A DNA stretch of 64,000 bases from Mycolicibacterium komanii (GTDB lineage: Bacteria > Actinomycetota > Actinomycetes > Mycobacteriales > Mycobacteriaceae), in contig NZ_CVTA01000055.1 in the NCBI RefSeq assembly GCF_001050035.1, positions 186,001 to 250,000 of the forward strand. Reading direction: 5' to 3'. A model generated the notes under the pieces. That model was not told the origin of the DNA. It was given only the letters and a program-made list of their open reading frames with translations, and made no database searches. The position numbers and the translations under genes were made by a program. The stretch's first letter is position 1. Every line of letters starts with the position of its first letter. This document shows positions 32,919 to 40,565 of the stretch, piece by piece.

Positions 32919-35900
32919 ATGGGCTGGCATCTCGGCCCGCCGAGCTGGGCGGAAATGGAGCGGGTGCTCAACGGCAAACCGCGCCGTGCGGGCTGGCCGA
33001 TCGACGAACAGATCGGAGACGGCGGCGACAGCCCGGCCTGGTCCAGCAAGCGGGGGGAGTACCAACCGCTCGACGTCCAGCGGCCCTCGTCGACGGTGCC
33101 CTACGCAGAACTGCATGCCCATTCGGCGTACAGCTTCCTCGACGGCGCCAGCACCCCGGAGGAACTGGTGGAGGAAGCGGTCCGGCTCGACCTGCGGGCG
33201 ATCGCGCTGACCGACCATGACGGTCTCTACGGAGTGGTGCGCTTCGCCGAGGCCGCCAAGGAGCTGGACATGTCGACCGTGTTCGGCGCCGAACTGTCCC
33301 TCGGCGGCGGCGACCGGACCGAAGACCCCGACCCGCCCGGCCCACACCTGCTGGTGCTGGCGCGCGGACCCGAAGGCTACCGGCGGCTGTCACGCGAACT
33401 CGCCAAGGCGCACCTGGCCGGCGGCGAGAAGGGCAAGCTGCGATACGACTACGACGCGTTGACCGAAGCGGCCGGCGGGCACTGGCACATCCTCACCGGC
33501 TGCCGCAAAGGCCATGTCAGGCAGGCCCTTTCCGAGGGCGGACCGGAAGCCGCGGGCCGAGCACTCGCAGACCTCGTCGACCGCTTCGGCCGCGACCGGG
33601 TCAGCGTCGAACTCACCCACCACGGGCATCCCTGCGACGACGAACGCAACGCCATCCTGGCCGAACTGGCACCCCGGTTCGGCCTGAGCGTTGTCGCGAC
33701 CACCGCCGCCCATTTCGCCGAACCCTCGCGGGGTCGCCTGGCCATGGCGATGGGTGCGATCCGCGCCCGCCACTCGATGGACCAGGCCGCTGGTTACCTT
33801 GCGCCGCTGGGCGGTTCACATCTGCGGTCGGGTGCGGAGATGGCCCGGCTGTTCGCCGACCGGCCTGAGGTGGTGACCGCCGCGGCCGACCTCGGTGAGC
33901 AGTGCGCGTTCGGGCTCGCCCTGATCGCACCTCAGCTACCGCCGTTCGACGTCCCCGAGGGGCACACCGAGGACAGCTGGCTGCGCCACCTGGTCATGAC
34001 GGGGGCCCGCAACAGGTACGGCCCGCCACAGCGGGCGCCGCGGGCATACGCGCAGATCGAACACGAGCTGAAAGTCATTGAACAGCTGACGTTTCCCGGC
34101 TACTTCCTGGTGGTCCACGACATCACCCGATTCTGCAAGGAGAACGGCATCCTGGCCCAGGGCAGGGGATCGGCGGCCAACTCCGCGGTCTGTTACGCGC
34201 TCGGTGTCACCAACGTGGACCCGGTCGCCAACGAGTTGCTGTTCGAACGGTTCCTGTCACCGGCGCGCGACGGCCCACCGGACATCGACATCGACATCGA
34301 ATCGGACCTGCGAGAGAAGGCCATTCAGTACGTCTACGACCGCTACGGCCGCGACTACGCCGCCCAGGTGGCCAACGTCATCACCTACCGCGGCCGCAGC
34401 GCGGTGCGCGATATGGCTCGCGCGCTGGGCTTCTCACAAGGTCAGCAGGACGCCTGGAGCAAGCAGCTCGGCCAGTGGGGCAACCTCGCCGACGCGCCGC
34501 ACACCGAGGACATTCCCGAGCCGGTCATCGACCTGGCCAAGCAGATCTCCAACCTGCCCCGGCACATGGGCATCCACTCCGGCGGCATGGTCATCTGCGA
34601 CCGCCCCATCGCCGACGTGTGCCCGGTCGAATGGGCACGCATGGAGAACCGCAGCGTCCTGCAGTGGGACAAGGACGATTGCGCGGCAATCGGTTTGGTG
34701 AAGTTCGACATGCTCGGCCTCGGCATGCTCTCGGCGCTGCACTACTGCATCGACCTGGTGCGCGAACACAAGGGCATCGACGTCGACCTGGCGAAACTGG
34801 ACCTGTCCGAGCCCGCCGTGTACGAGATGCTGCAGAAAGCCGACTCGGTCGGGGTGTTCCAGGTGGAGTCGCGCGCCCAGATGGCCACACTGCCACGGCT
34901 CAAGCCCCGCGTGTTCTACGACCTGGTCGTCGAGGTGGCGCTGATCCGGCCCGGCCCGATCCAGGGCGGCTCGGTGCACCCGTACATCAAGCGTCGCAAC
35001 GGCGAAGAGCCCGTCACCTACGACCATCCATCGATGGAACCGGCCTTGCACAAGACATTGGGGGTGCCGCTGTTCCAGGAACAGCTCATGCAGCTCGCGG
35101 TGGACTGTGCGGGTTTCTCCGCCGCCGAGGCCGACCAACTGCGCCGCGCGATGGGATCCAAGCGGTCGACCGAACGCATGCGCAGGCTGCGGGGCAGGTT
35201 CTACGACGGTATGCGTCAGCGCCACGGCATCACCGGCGAAACCGCCGACCGCATCTACGAGAAACTGGAGGCCTTCGCGAATTTCGGCTTCCCCGAGAGC
35301 CATTCGCTGAGCTTCGCGTCGCTGGTGTTCTACTCGTCGTGGTTCAAGCTGCATCACCCCGCCGCGTTCTGCGCCGCGTTGCTGCGGGCGCAGCCGATGG
35401 GCTTCTACTCGCCGCAGACCCTGGTGGCCGACGCCCGCCGACACGGAGTGATCGTCCACGGCCCCGACGTCAACGCCAGCCTGGCGCACCCGACCTTGGA
35501 GAACGCCGGTACCGAGGTGCGGTTGGGGCTCGGTGCCGTCCGGCACATCGGCGACGACCTGGCCGAGCAGCTCGTCGAAGAACGAAATACCAACGGCGCG
35601 TTCGCTTCCCTGCTGGATCTGACGCAGCGGGTGCAACTGTCCGTACCGCAGACCGAGGCGCTGGCCACCGCGGGGGCGCTGAGCTGCTTCGGTATCACCC
35701 GGCGCGAAGGGTTGTGGGCTGCGGGCGCGGCAGCCAGCCAACGCCCCGACCGGCTGCCGGGAGTGGGCGCGTCGTCGCACGTTCCCTCGCTGCCCGGTAT
35801 GACGGACCTCGAGCTGGCCGCCGCCGACGTGTGGGCGACCGGCGTCTCACCCGACAGCTATCCGACCCAGTTCCTCCGTGAGGATCTCGACGACCTCGGT

Positions 35901-36212
35901 GTCATCCCCGCAAACCAGTTGCTCGACGTGCCCGACGGGTCACGCGTGCTGGTGGCCGGGGCCGTGACACACCGGCAGCGACCGGCGACCGCACAGGGCG
36001 CCACCTTCCTCAACCTCGAGGACGAGACCGGGATGGTCAACGTCATCTGCTCGCGCGGGGTGTGGGCACGGCACCGCAAGCTGGCGCAGACGGCTCCGGC
36101 GTTGCTGATCCGCGGTCAGGTGCAGAACGCCACCGGGGCCGTCACCGTCGTCGCCGAGCGGATGGGCAAGCTCACCCTGGCGGTCGGCTCCAAGTCTCGC
36201 GACTTCCGCTAG
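32919..36212 (+). CDS. dnaE2: error-prone DNA polymerase DnaE2
   Basis: The 1097-residue C-family polymerase carries out mutagenic translesion synthesis after DNA damage, with ImuA' and ImuB. The N-terminal PHP domain begins at YAELHAHSAYSFLDG near residue 65. The palm with the catalytic Asp residues is seen at PPDIDIDIESDLREKAI, and the DnaE fingers and helix-hairpin-helix follow. An OB fold near the C-terminus (LNLEDETGMVNVICSR) ends the protein. The start is set by similarity to M. tuberculosis DnaE2 and by the -10 six bases upstream. A perfect LexA box abuts the promoter. Mutasome partners are encoded at 21.5-23.8 kb. Confidence 0.97.
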   Translation: MGWHLGPPSWAEMERVLNGKPRRAGWPIDEQIGDGGDSPAWSSKRGEYQPLDVQRPSSTVPYAELHAHSAYSFLDGASTPEELVEEAVRLDLRAIALTDHDGLYGVVRFAEAAKELDMSTVFGAELSLGGGDRTEDPDPPGPHLLVLARGPEGYRRLSRELAKAHLAGGEKGKLRYDYDALTEAAGGHWHILTGCRKGHVRQALSEGGPEAAGRALADLVDRFGRDRVSVELTHHGHPCDDERNAILAELAPRFGLSVVATTAAHFAEPSRGRLAMAMGAIRARHSMDQAAGYLAPLGGSHLRSGAEMARLFADRPEVVTAAADLGEQCAFGLALIAPQLPPFDVPEGHTEDSWLRHLVMTGARNRYGPPQRAPRAYAQIEHELKVIEQLTFPGYFLVVHDITRFCKENGILAQGRGSAANSAVCYALGVTNVDPVANELLFERFLSPARDGPPDIDIDIESDLREKAIQYVYDRYGRDYAAQVANVITYRGRSAVRDMARALGFSQGQQDAWSKQLGQWGNLADAPHTEDIPEPVIDLAKQISNLPRHMGIHSGGMVICDRPIADVCPVEWARMENRSVLQWDKDDCAAIGLVKFDMLGLGMLSALHYCIDLVREHKGIDVDLAKLDLSEPAVYEMLQKADSVGVFQVESRAQMATLPRLKPRVFYDLVVEVALIRPGPIQGGSVHPYIKRRNGEEPVTYDHPSMEPALHKTLGVPLFQEQLMQLAVDCAGFSAAEADQLRRAMGSKRSTERMRRLRGRFYDGMRQRHGITGETADRIYEKLEAFANFGFPESHSLSFASLVFYSSWFKLHHPAAFCAALLRAQPMGFYSPQTLVADARRHGVIVHGPDVNASLAHPTLENAGTEVRLGLGAVRHIGDDLAEQLVEERNTNGAFASLLDLTQRVQLSVPQTEALATAGALSCFGITRREGLWAAGAAASQRPDRLPGVGASSHVPSLPGMTDLELAAADVWATGVSPDSYPTQFLREDLDDLGVIPANQLLDVPDGSRVLVAGAVTHRQRPATAQGATFLNLEDETGMVNVICSRGVWARHRKLAQTAPALLIRGQVQNATGAVTVVAERMGKLTLAVGSKSRDFR

Positions 36213-36217
36213 CCCGC

Positions 36218-36223
36218 TACGGT
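36218..36223 (+). promoter_or_regulatory. -10 element of the MFS transporter gene
   Basis: TACGGT lies six bases before the GTG at 36230, which suggests its own leaderless transcript and not only read-through from dnaE2. Confidence 0.45.
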
Positions 36224-36229
36224 TGAGCC

Positions 36230-37372
36230 GTGCGCCGACCCGTCTACCTCCTCGTCGGTGCGGGCACCGCGCTGATCGCCTGCTGCTACGGATTCGGGCG
36301 GTTCTCCTACGGATTGTTCGGGCCCGTGTTCGGCGAGACTTTCGGCCTAAGCTCCACCATCGCCGGCGTGATCGGCGCGGGCAGCTACATCGGATACTGC
36401 GTCGCGATCACCGCCAGCCTGCTGCTCACCGACCGCCTCGGCGCCCGCCGGGTTGCGGTAGCCGCCGGAGTCGTTGCCACACTGGGTATTTCGATCATCG
36501 CGCTAGCGCCCTCGGCCTGGGTTCTCGCGGTCGGGGTGCTGATCGCAGGATGCAGCACCGGGATCGTCTCGCCGCCGCTGGCAGCGGCGGTCGCGCAACA
36601 TGTGCCGAAGAACACGGCAGACCGTGCGCAAACCGTGGTCAATGGCGGCACGGGCATCGGTGTGGTGCTGTCGGCGCCGATCGCGCTGCTGCTGTTGAGC
36701 CACTGGCGCGCGGCGTGGGTGGTGTACGCGGTGGTTTCGGCGGCCGTGACGGTCTGGGTTTTCCTAGCCGTGCCCGCCAACTCGCAGCGCGCCGCGAAAC
36801 GGGTCGATCCGTTCTGGCGCCCAGGAACTTTCGGCTTGTTGCTCGCCTCACTGCTGACGGGAGTCGGCAGCGTCGCGGTGTGGACGTTCGGCCGCGACCT
36901 GATCACCACGGTCGGCGGGGCGGACGCGACCCGCTCGTCGCTGCTGTGGATCGTCATCGGGGCGGCGGGCATCGCCGGCGCGCTCGCCGGTGACGCGGTG
37001 CAGCGGATCGGCTTGCGGTGGGCGTGGGTGGCCGCGACCGTGACGATGGCCGCGGCGACGGCGTCGCTGGCGGTCGCTCCGGCCAACCTCGTCGTGATGA
37101 TCGTCGCCGCCACCCTCTTCGGCGGCGCGTACATCGCGTTGACGGGCCTCGCGTTGCTGTGGAGCGCACGGTTGTACCCCGACAGCACCTCGTCGGGGGT
37201 CGGCCTGTCCTTCTTCACTCTTGCGGCCGGTCAAGCCCTTGGCGCTCCCGTCGTCGGCGCGCTCATCGACATGGTCGGTGGCAGAACCGCATTCGTGTCG
37301 ATCGCCGCGGTCGGCCTGTGTGCGCTCGCCGTGCGCCCGGTGGAGACAGCGCCGGTGCCTGCGGCGCGCTAA
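36230..37372 (+). CDS. MFS transporter, YbfB/YjiJ type
   Basis: The 380-residue protein has about twelve membrane segments in two halves joined by a basic loop near residue 185 (SQRAAKRVDPFWRPG). The first segment begins at once after MRRP and carries the YGFGRFSYG motif typical of the YbfB/YjiJ group of the major facilitator superfamily. A loop 2-3 motif is seen at TDRLGARRV. Substrates of this group are poorly known. The gene starts 17 bases after dnaE2, and its end overlaps the convergent oxidoreductase gene by four bases. Confidence 0.85.
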   Translation: MRRPVYLLVGAGTALIACCYGFGRFSYGLFGPVFGETFGLSSTIAGVIGAGSYIGYCVAITASLLLTDRLGARRVAVAAGVVATLGISIIALAPSAWVLAVGVLIAGCSTGIVSPPLAAAVAQHVPKNTADRAQTVVNGGTGIGVVLSAPIALLLLSHWRAAWVVYAVVSAAVTVWVFLAVPANSQRAAKRVDPFWRPGTFGLLLASLLTGVGSVAVWTFGRDLITTVGGADATRSSLLWIVIGAAGIAGALAGDAVQRIGLRWAWVAATVTMAAATASLAVAPANLVVMIVAATLFGGAYIALTGLALLWSARLYPDSTSSGVGLSFFTLAAGQALGAPVVGALIDMVGGRTAFVSIAAVGLCALAVRPVETAPVPAAR

Positions 37373-37785
37373 CCCGCGGTCGGTGTGGTCCAGACCTTGT
37401 CGACGCTGATCCTCAACCGCATGTCGTAGGCGCTGAGAAACTCGTCGCTGAAGCCGAGACCGGCCGCATACTCGCCGTACTTATCCCGATACCGGTCGTC
37501 CTGCAGTGGATTCGCGTCCTCGGCATCGACGGTTGCGGTTCCCCCGACGGCGATGACCCCGCCGCCGTTGCCATCCGAGTCCAGGTTCAGGCTGACCCGG
37601 GGATGTGCCCGAATATGTCTGACTTTCGCGGCGCTCGGTTCGGTGTAGACGAGCACGTCCGCACCGTCGAAGTAGAACCACACCAACCTCGGCACGGGCT
37701 GTCCCGACTTGGCCACCGTGGTCAACCAGCCGTACTTGTCGGACGAGAGCCTGTCGATGACCTCCTGGGTGAAATTGACTGTCAT
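37369..37785 (-). CDS. PPOX-class F420-dependent oxidoreductase (Rv3369-like)
   Basis: The 138-residue split-barrel protein belongs to the pyridoxamine-phosphate-oxidase-like group that binds F420 or flavin. It shows the GWLTTVAKSGQPVPRLVWF strand pair and KVRHIRAHPRVSLN, both typical of the TIGR03667 family. It matches Rv3369, whose neighbour Rv3368c corresponds to the divergent nitroreductase here. ATG 37785 has TACATT six bases upstream, so the mRNA is probably leaderless. Its substrate is unknown. Confidence 0.85.
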   Translation of the reverse strand: MTVNFTQEVIDRLSSDKYGWLTTVAKSGQPVPRLVWFYFDGADVLVYTEPSAAKVRHIRAHPRVSLNLDSDGNGGGVIAVGGTATVDAEDANPLQDDRYRDKYGEYAAGLGFSDEFLSAYDMRLRISVDKVWTTPTAG

Positions 37786-37791
37786 GTGGCG

Positions 37792-37801
37792 AATGTAGTC
37801 T
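37792..37801. promoter_or_regulatory. overlapping divergent -10 elements
   Basis: Only 22 bases separate the two divergent start codons. TAGTCT (37796-37801, plus strand) lies six bases before ATG 37808. TACATT (37792-37797, minus strand) lies six bases before ATG 37785. The two hexamers share two base pairs. Confidence 0.6.
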
Positions 37802-37807
37802 CGAAAA

Positions 37808-38455
37808 ATGACGTTGAACCTCTCCGCCGACGAAGTCCTCACCACCACCCGATCGGTGCGCAAGCGGCTCGATTTCGAGAAGCCGGTGCCGCGTGAGGTG
37901 CTGCTGGAGTGTCTCGAGCTCGCCATCCAGGCCCCGACCGGATCGAACAGCCAAGCCTGGCAGTGGGTGTTCGTCGACGATCCCGAGAAGAAGACGGCGC
38001 TCGCCGAGATCTACCGCAACAGCTGGAAGCTGTACCGCACGATGCCCGAGCCCGAGTACGCCGAGGGCGACAGCCGCGGAGAGCGGCGTCAAGCCGTGGT
38101 GTCGTCGGCCGAATACCTCGCCGAGAACATGGAAAAGGCGCCGTGGCTGCTGATCCCGTGCCTCGAGGGGCGGTGCGACGGTGTGCCCGGCGCGGTCAGC
38201 GCCAGCTTCTGGGGTTCACTGCTGCCCGCGGCGTGGAGCTACATGCTGGCGTTGCGTTCGCGCGGTCTCGGCTCGGCGTGGACCACGCTGCATCTGCTCG
38301 GCGAGGGCGAGAAGCAGGCCGCCGACGTGCTCGGCATCCCGCACGACCAGTACAGCCAGGGCGGCCTCTTCCCGATCGCCTACACCAAGGGCACCGACTT
38401 CCGCCCGGCCAAGCGGCTGCCGGTCGAGCAGATCGCGCATTTCAACACCTGGTGA
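37808..38455 (+). CDS. nitroreductase-family oxidoreductase (Rv3368c-like)
   Basis: The 215-residue FMN-binding protein has the nitroreductase start RSVRKRLDFEKPVPREVL, the FMN contacts in APTGSNSQAWQW, and GLGSAWTTLHL and the basic end typical of the family. It matches Rv3368c. Such enzymes reduce nitro groups or quinones with NAD(P)H. TAGTCT lies six bases before the ATG. Its stop codon directly abuts the stop of trmL (TGATCA). Confidence 0.9.
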   Translation: MTLNLSADEVLTTTRSVRKRLDFEKPVPREVLLECLELAIQAPTGSNSQAWQWVFVDDPEKKTALAEIYRNSWKLYRTMPEPEYAEGDSRGERRQAVVSSAEYLAENMEKAPWLLIPCLEGRCDGVPGAVSASFWGSLLPAAWSYMLALRSRGLGSAWTTLHLLGEGEKQAADVLGIPHDQYSQGGLFPIAYTKGTDFRPAKRLPVEQIAHFNTW

Positions 38456-38920
38456 TCAGGTCGCGCCGCTGAACCCGAGCTGACGCCACGCCTCGTACAC
38501 CGCGACCGCGGCCGCGTTCGACAGGTTCAGTGAGCGCCTGCCGGCCAGCATCGGTATCCGCAGTTGCGCGGTGATGTGTGGATCGGCCAGCGTCGCGTCG
38601 TCCAGCCCGGTGGGTTCCGGCCCGAACAGAAGCACATCGCCCGGCCGGTACTCGATGTCGGTGAAGGGCGTCGTCGCGTGCGCGGTGAACGCGAAGACCC
38701 GCTCCGGCGCCAACGCGGCCCATGCCGCGGGCAGGTCGCGATGGACGGTGACAGACGCCAGGTCGTGGTAGTCCAGTCCGGCCCGCCGCAGCTTGGGCTC
38801 GGACAAATCGAATCCCATCGGTTCCACCAGATGCAGTTCGCAGCCGGTCGCCGCCACCATCCGGATCGCATTCCCGGTGTTGGGCGCGATGCGCGGTGAG
38901 AAGAAGAGAACGTGGAACAT
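38456..38920 (-). CDS. trmL: tRNA (cytidine/uridine-34-2'-O)-methyltransferase TrmL
   Basis: The 154-residue SPOUT methyltransferase matches TrmL (SpoU, Rv3366), which methylates the wobble-base ribose of tRNA-Leu isoacceptors using S-adenosylmethionine. The knot is formed by LLFGPEPTGLDD and IPMLAGRRSLNLSNAAAVAVYE, and the N-terminus APNTGNAIRMVAATG carries the first SPOUT motif. The length is exactly that of the minimal family. It lies 8 bases downstream of an alpha/beta hydrolase gene on the same strand. Confidence 0.95.
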   Translation of the reverse strand: MFHVLFFSPRIAPNTGNAIRMVAATGCELHLVEPMGFDLSEPKLRRAGLDYHDLASVTVHRDLPAAWAALAPERVFAFTAHATTPFTDIEYRPGDVLLFGPEPTGLDDATLADPHITAQLRIPMLAGRRSLNLSNAAAVAVYEAWRQLGFSGAT

Positions 38921-38928
38921 TCGACGGA

Positions 38929-39609
38929 TCAGATCCGACCAAGCACTTCGGCCAGCTCACGCGGCCGAGAAAGCTGGACCATGTGCCCGGCGGATATTCG
39001 AACAACGTGGTCAGCGTTGGCCGACCACGCTTCCTGCGCAACCACCGAGTTGGCTGACTCCTGAGTGGCAATGACGTAAGTCGCGGGATGCATTCGTTCT
39101 GGCGCCATGCTGGGAGCACAGTACGACGTAGCCGATTGAAGCACGAAGCGCGACAGAACCATATGACCTTGATCGCGGGCAAGATCGGGGCAGAACGACT
39201 TCCAGGCCAGTTCAAAGTCATCGGCCATTTCCATCGCGCCGTCCTCTCGCCAGACGAACACATTGGGTAGCACATCGCCGAGTTGGTTCAGGACTGACTG
39301 TCCGCGCTTCGGCCAGAGCGCAGTGAGGTAGACGCTGTGCCGCACCTTCGGGTGGTCGGCGAACTCGGTGATCACCATCCCACCGTAGGAATGCCCAACC
39401 AGCACAACGGGCTCGGCTGTCGTCTCCAGCACCCCCCGCACGTGATCGACATCTGCGCTGAGATCACCGAGCGCGGCAGGTTCGGTACCTCCGCTCGGAA
39501 GTTGTTCAACGACGTGTGCCCGGTGCCCACCGGCCTGCAGTTGCCCGGTTACGGCGTCCCACACCCAGCCGCTGTTGAACGCGCCATGGACCAGCAGGTA
39601 GTCGCTCAT
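38929..39609 (-). CDS. alpha/beta hydrolase (salicylate esterase/EstC type)
   Basis: The 226-residue protein has the HGAFNSGWVW oxyanion region at residue 8, the nucleophile elbow GHSYGG near residue 73 and the catalytic His in SAGHMVQLSRP near residue 208. This short type resembles EstC and plant methylesterases. The gene is less GC-rich than its neighbours, which may indicate more recent arrival. The substrate is unknown. Confidence 0.85.
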   Translation of the reverse strand: MSDYLLVHGAFNSGWVWDAVTGQLQAGGHRAHVVEQLPSGGTEPAALGDLSADVDHVRGVLETTAEPVVLVGHSYGGMVITEFADHPKVRHSVYLTALWPKRGQSVLNQLGDVLPNVFVWREDGAMEMADDFELAWKSFCPDLARDQGHMVLSRFVLQSATSYCAPSMAPERMHPATYVIATQESANSVVAQEAWSANADHVVRISAGHMVQLSRPRELAEVLGRI

Positions 39610-39688
39610 GGCGGAATTCTGGGCTCATCATGGCTACCAGTTCTGTCATTTCATGAAGTCCAGCCGAAGAGCGCTTCGGGACCAAGCG

Positions 39689-39694
39689 GATAAT
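39689..39694 (+). promoter_or_regulatory. -10 element of the methyltransferase gene
   Basis: GATAAT lies six bases before ATG 39701. This supports a leaderless start there instead of an earlier in-frame codon. Confidence 0.5.
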
Positions 39695-39700
39695 GCTTGC

Positions 39701-40306
39701 ATGGTCGCGGAAAGCCTCTGGATGCAGAAGGTGGCGGCCGACCCCGGCCACTCCCAGTGGTATATCGAGCGGTTCCGCGCCATGACGCGCGCGGGCGATG
39801 ATCTGGCAGGGGAAGCCCGTCTCGTCGATGCGATGGTGGCGCGCGGCGCGCACATCCTCGACGCCGGTTGCGGACCCGGCCGGCTGGGTGGCTACCTCGC
39901 CACCGTCGGGCACCGCGTCGTCGGCGTCGACGTCGACCCCGCGCTGATCGAGGCCGCGGAACAGGACTATCCCGGACCGCACTGGCTCGTCGGCGACCTC
40001 GCCGAGCTCGACCTGCCCGCCCGCGGCATCGCCGAACCGTTCGATGTGATCGTGTCCGCCGGCAACGTGATGACGTTCCTGGCCCCGAGCACCCGAGGCG
40101 AGGTGCTGTCTCGGCTGCGTGCCCACCTCAAGGACGACGGGCGGGCCGTGATCGGTTTCGGCGCCGGCCGAGACTACGCGTTCGACGATTTCTTCGGCGA
40201 CGCCTCGACCGCCGGCTTGGCCCCCGACCTGCTGTTGTCCACGTGGGATCTGCGGCCGTTCACCGGCGAGTCCGACTTCCTGGTCGCGATCCTTCGCCCG
40301 GCGTAG
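39701..40306 (+). CDS. class I SAM-dependent methyltransferase
   Basis: The 201-residue protein has motif I LDAGCGPGRLGGYLA near residue 48, the acidic end of strand 2 (GVDVDP) and motif II-like FDVIVSAGNVMTFL near residue 116. It is a small Rossmann methyltransferase of unknown substrate. I chose ATG 39701 because of the -10 GATAAT six bases upstream. The frame is open to 39608, but that part runs into the divergent hydrolase gene and has different composition. Confidence 0.85.
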   Translation: MVAESLWMQKVAADPGHSQWYIERFRAMTRAGDDLAGEARLVDAMVARGAHILDAGCGPGRLGGYLATVGHRVVGVDVDPALIEAAEQDYPGPHWLVGDLAELDLPARGIAEPFDVIVSAGNVMTFLAPSTRGEVLSRLRAHLKDDGRAVIGFGAGRDYAFDDFFGDASTAGLAPDLLLSTWDLRPFTGESDFLVAILRPA

Positions 40307-40502
40307 ACGGACGGCCGCATCACGATCGGGTTCCGGTATTCGCTCGGTATCCTCACACCGCATTCCACCTGCGTTTATCGACTCTGTCCGTTCAGTAAGA
40401 ACGGTGGATTCGGCCGCGCATCGCTGGCATACTCGTCCAATTGCCAGGGCCGGAATGCGCCCGCCGGGAGGGCATATCACGAGAAATCAGTGGGAAAGTC
40501 TC
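40307..40502. other. region upstream of the mfp conservon
   Basis: These 196 bases carry no gene I can support. CCGTT and AACGG flank seven bases at 40388-40404, a weak hairpin. The promoter of the conservon should lie here, but no convincing -10 was placed. Confidence 0.4.
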
Positions 40503-40565
40503 ATGCATGACGCGCCGACGCTGACGTTGAAACCACCGGCAAAGCGAGCGGGCGTGCGCCGATGA
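40503..40565 (+). CDS. 20-codon upstream ORF coupled to mfpE
   Basis: The frame begins at ATG 40503 after a good ribosome site (GGGAAAG), encodes a basic 20-residue peptide and ends at TGA 40563-40565. That TGA overlaps the ATG of the sensor gene at 40562 (ATGA). The sensor gene itself has a weak ribosome site, so its translation probably depends on ribosomes finishing this small ORF. The peptide shows no run of one amino acid that would suggest attenuation. It could also be a short independent protein. Confidence 0.5.
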   Translation: MHDAPTLTLKPPAKRAGVRR

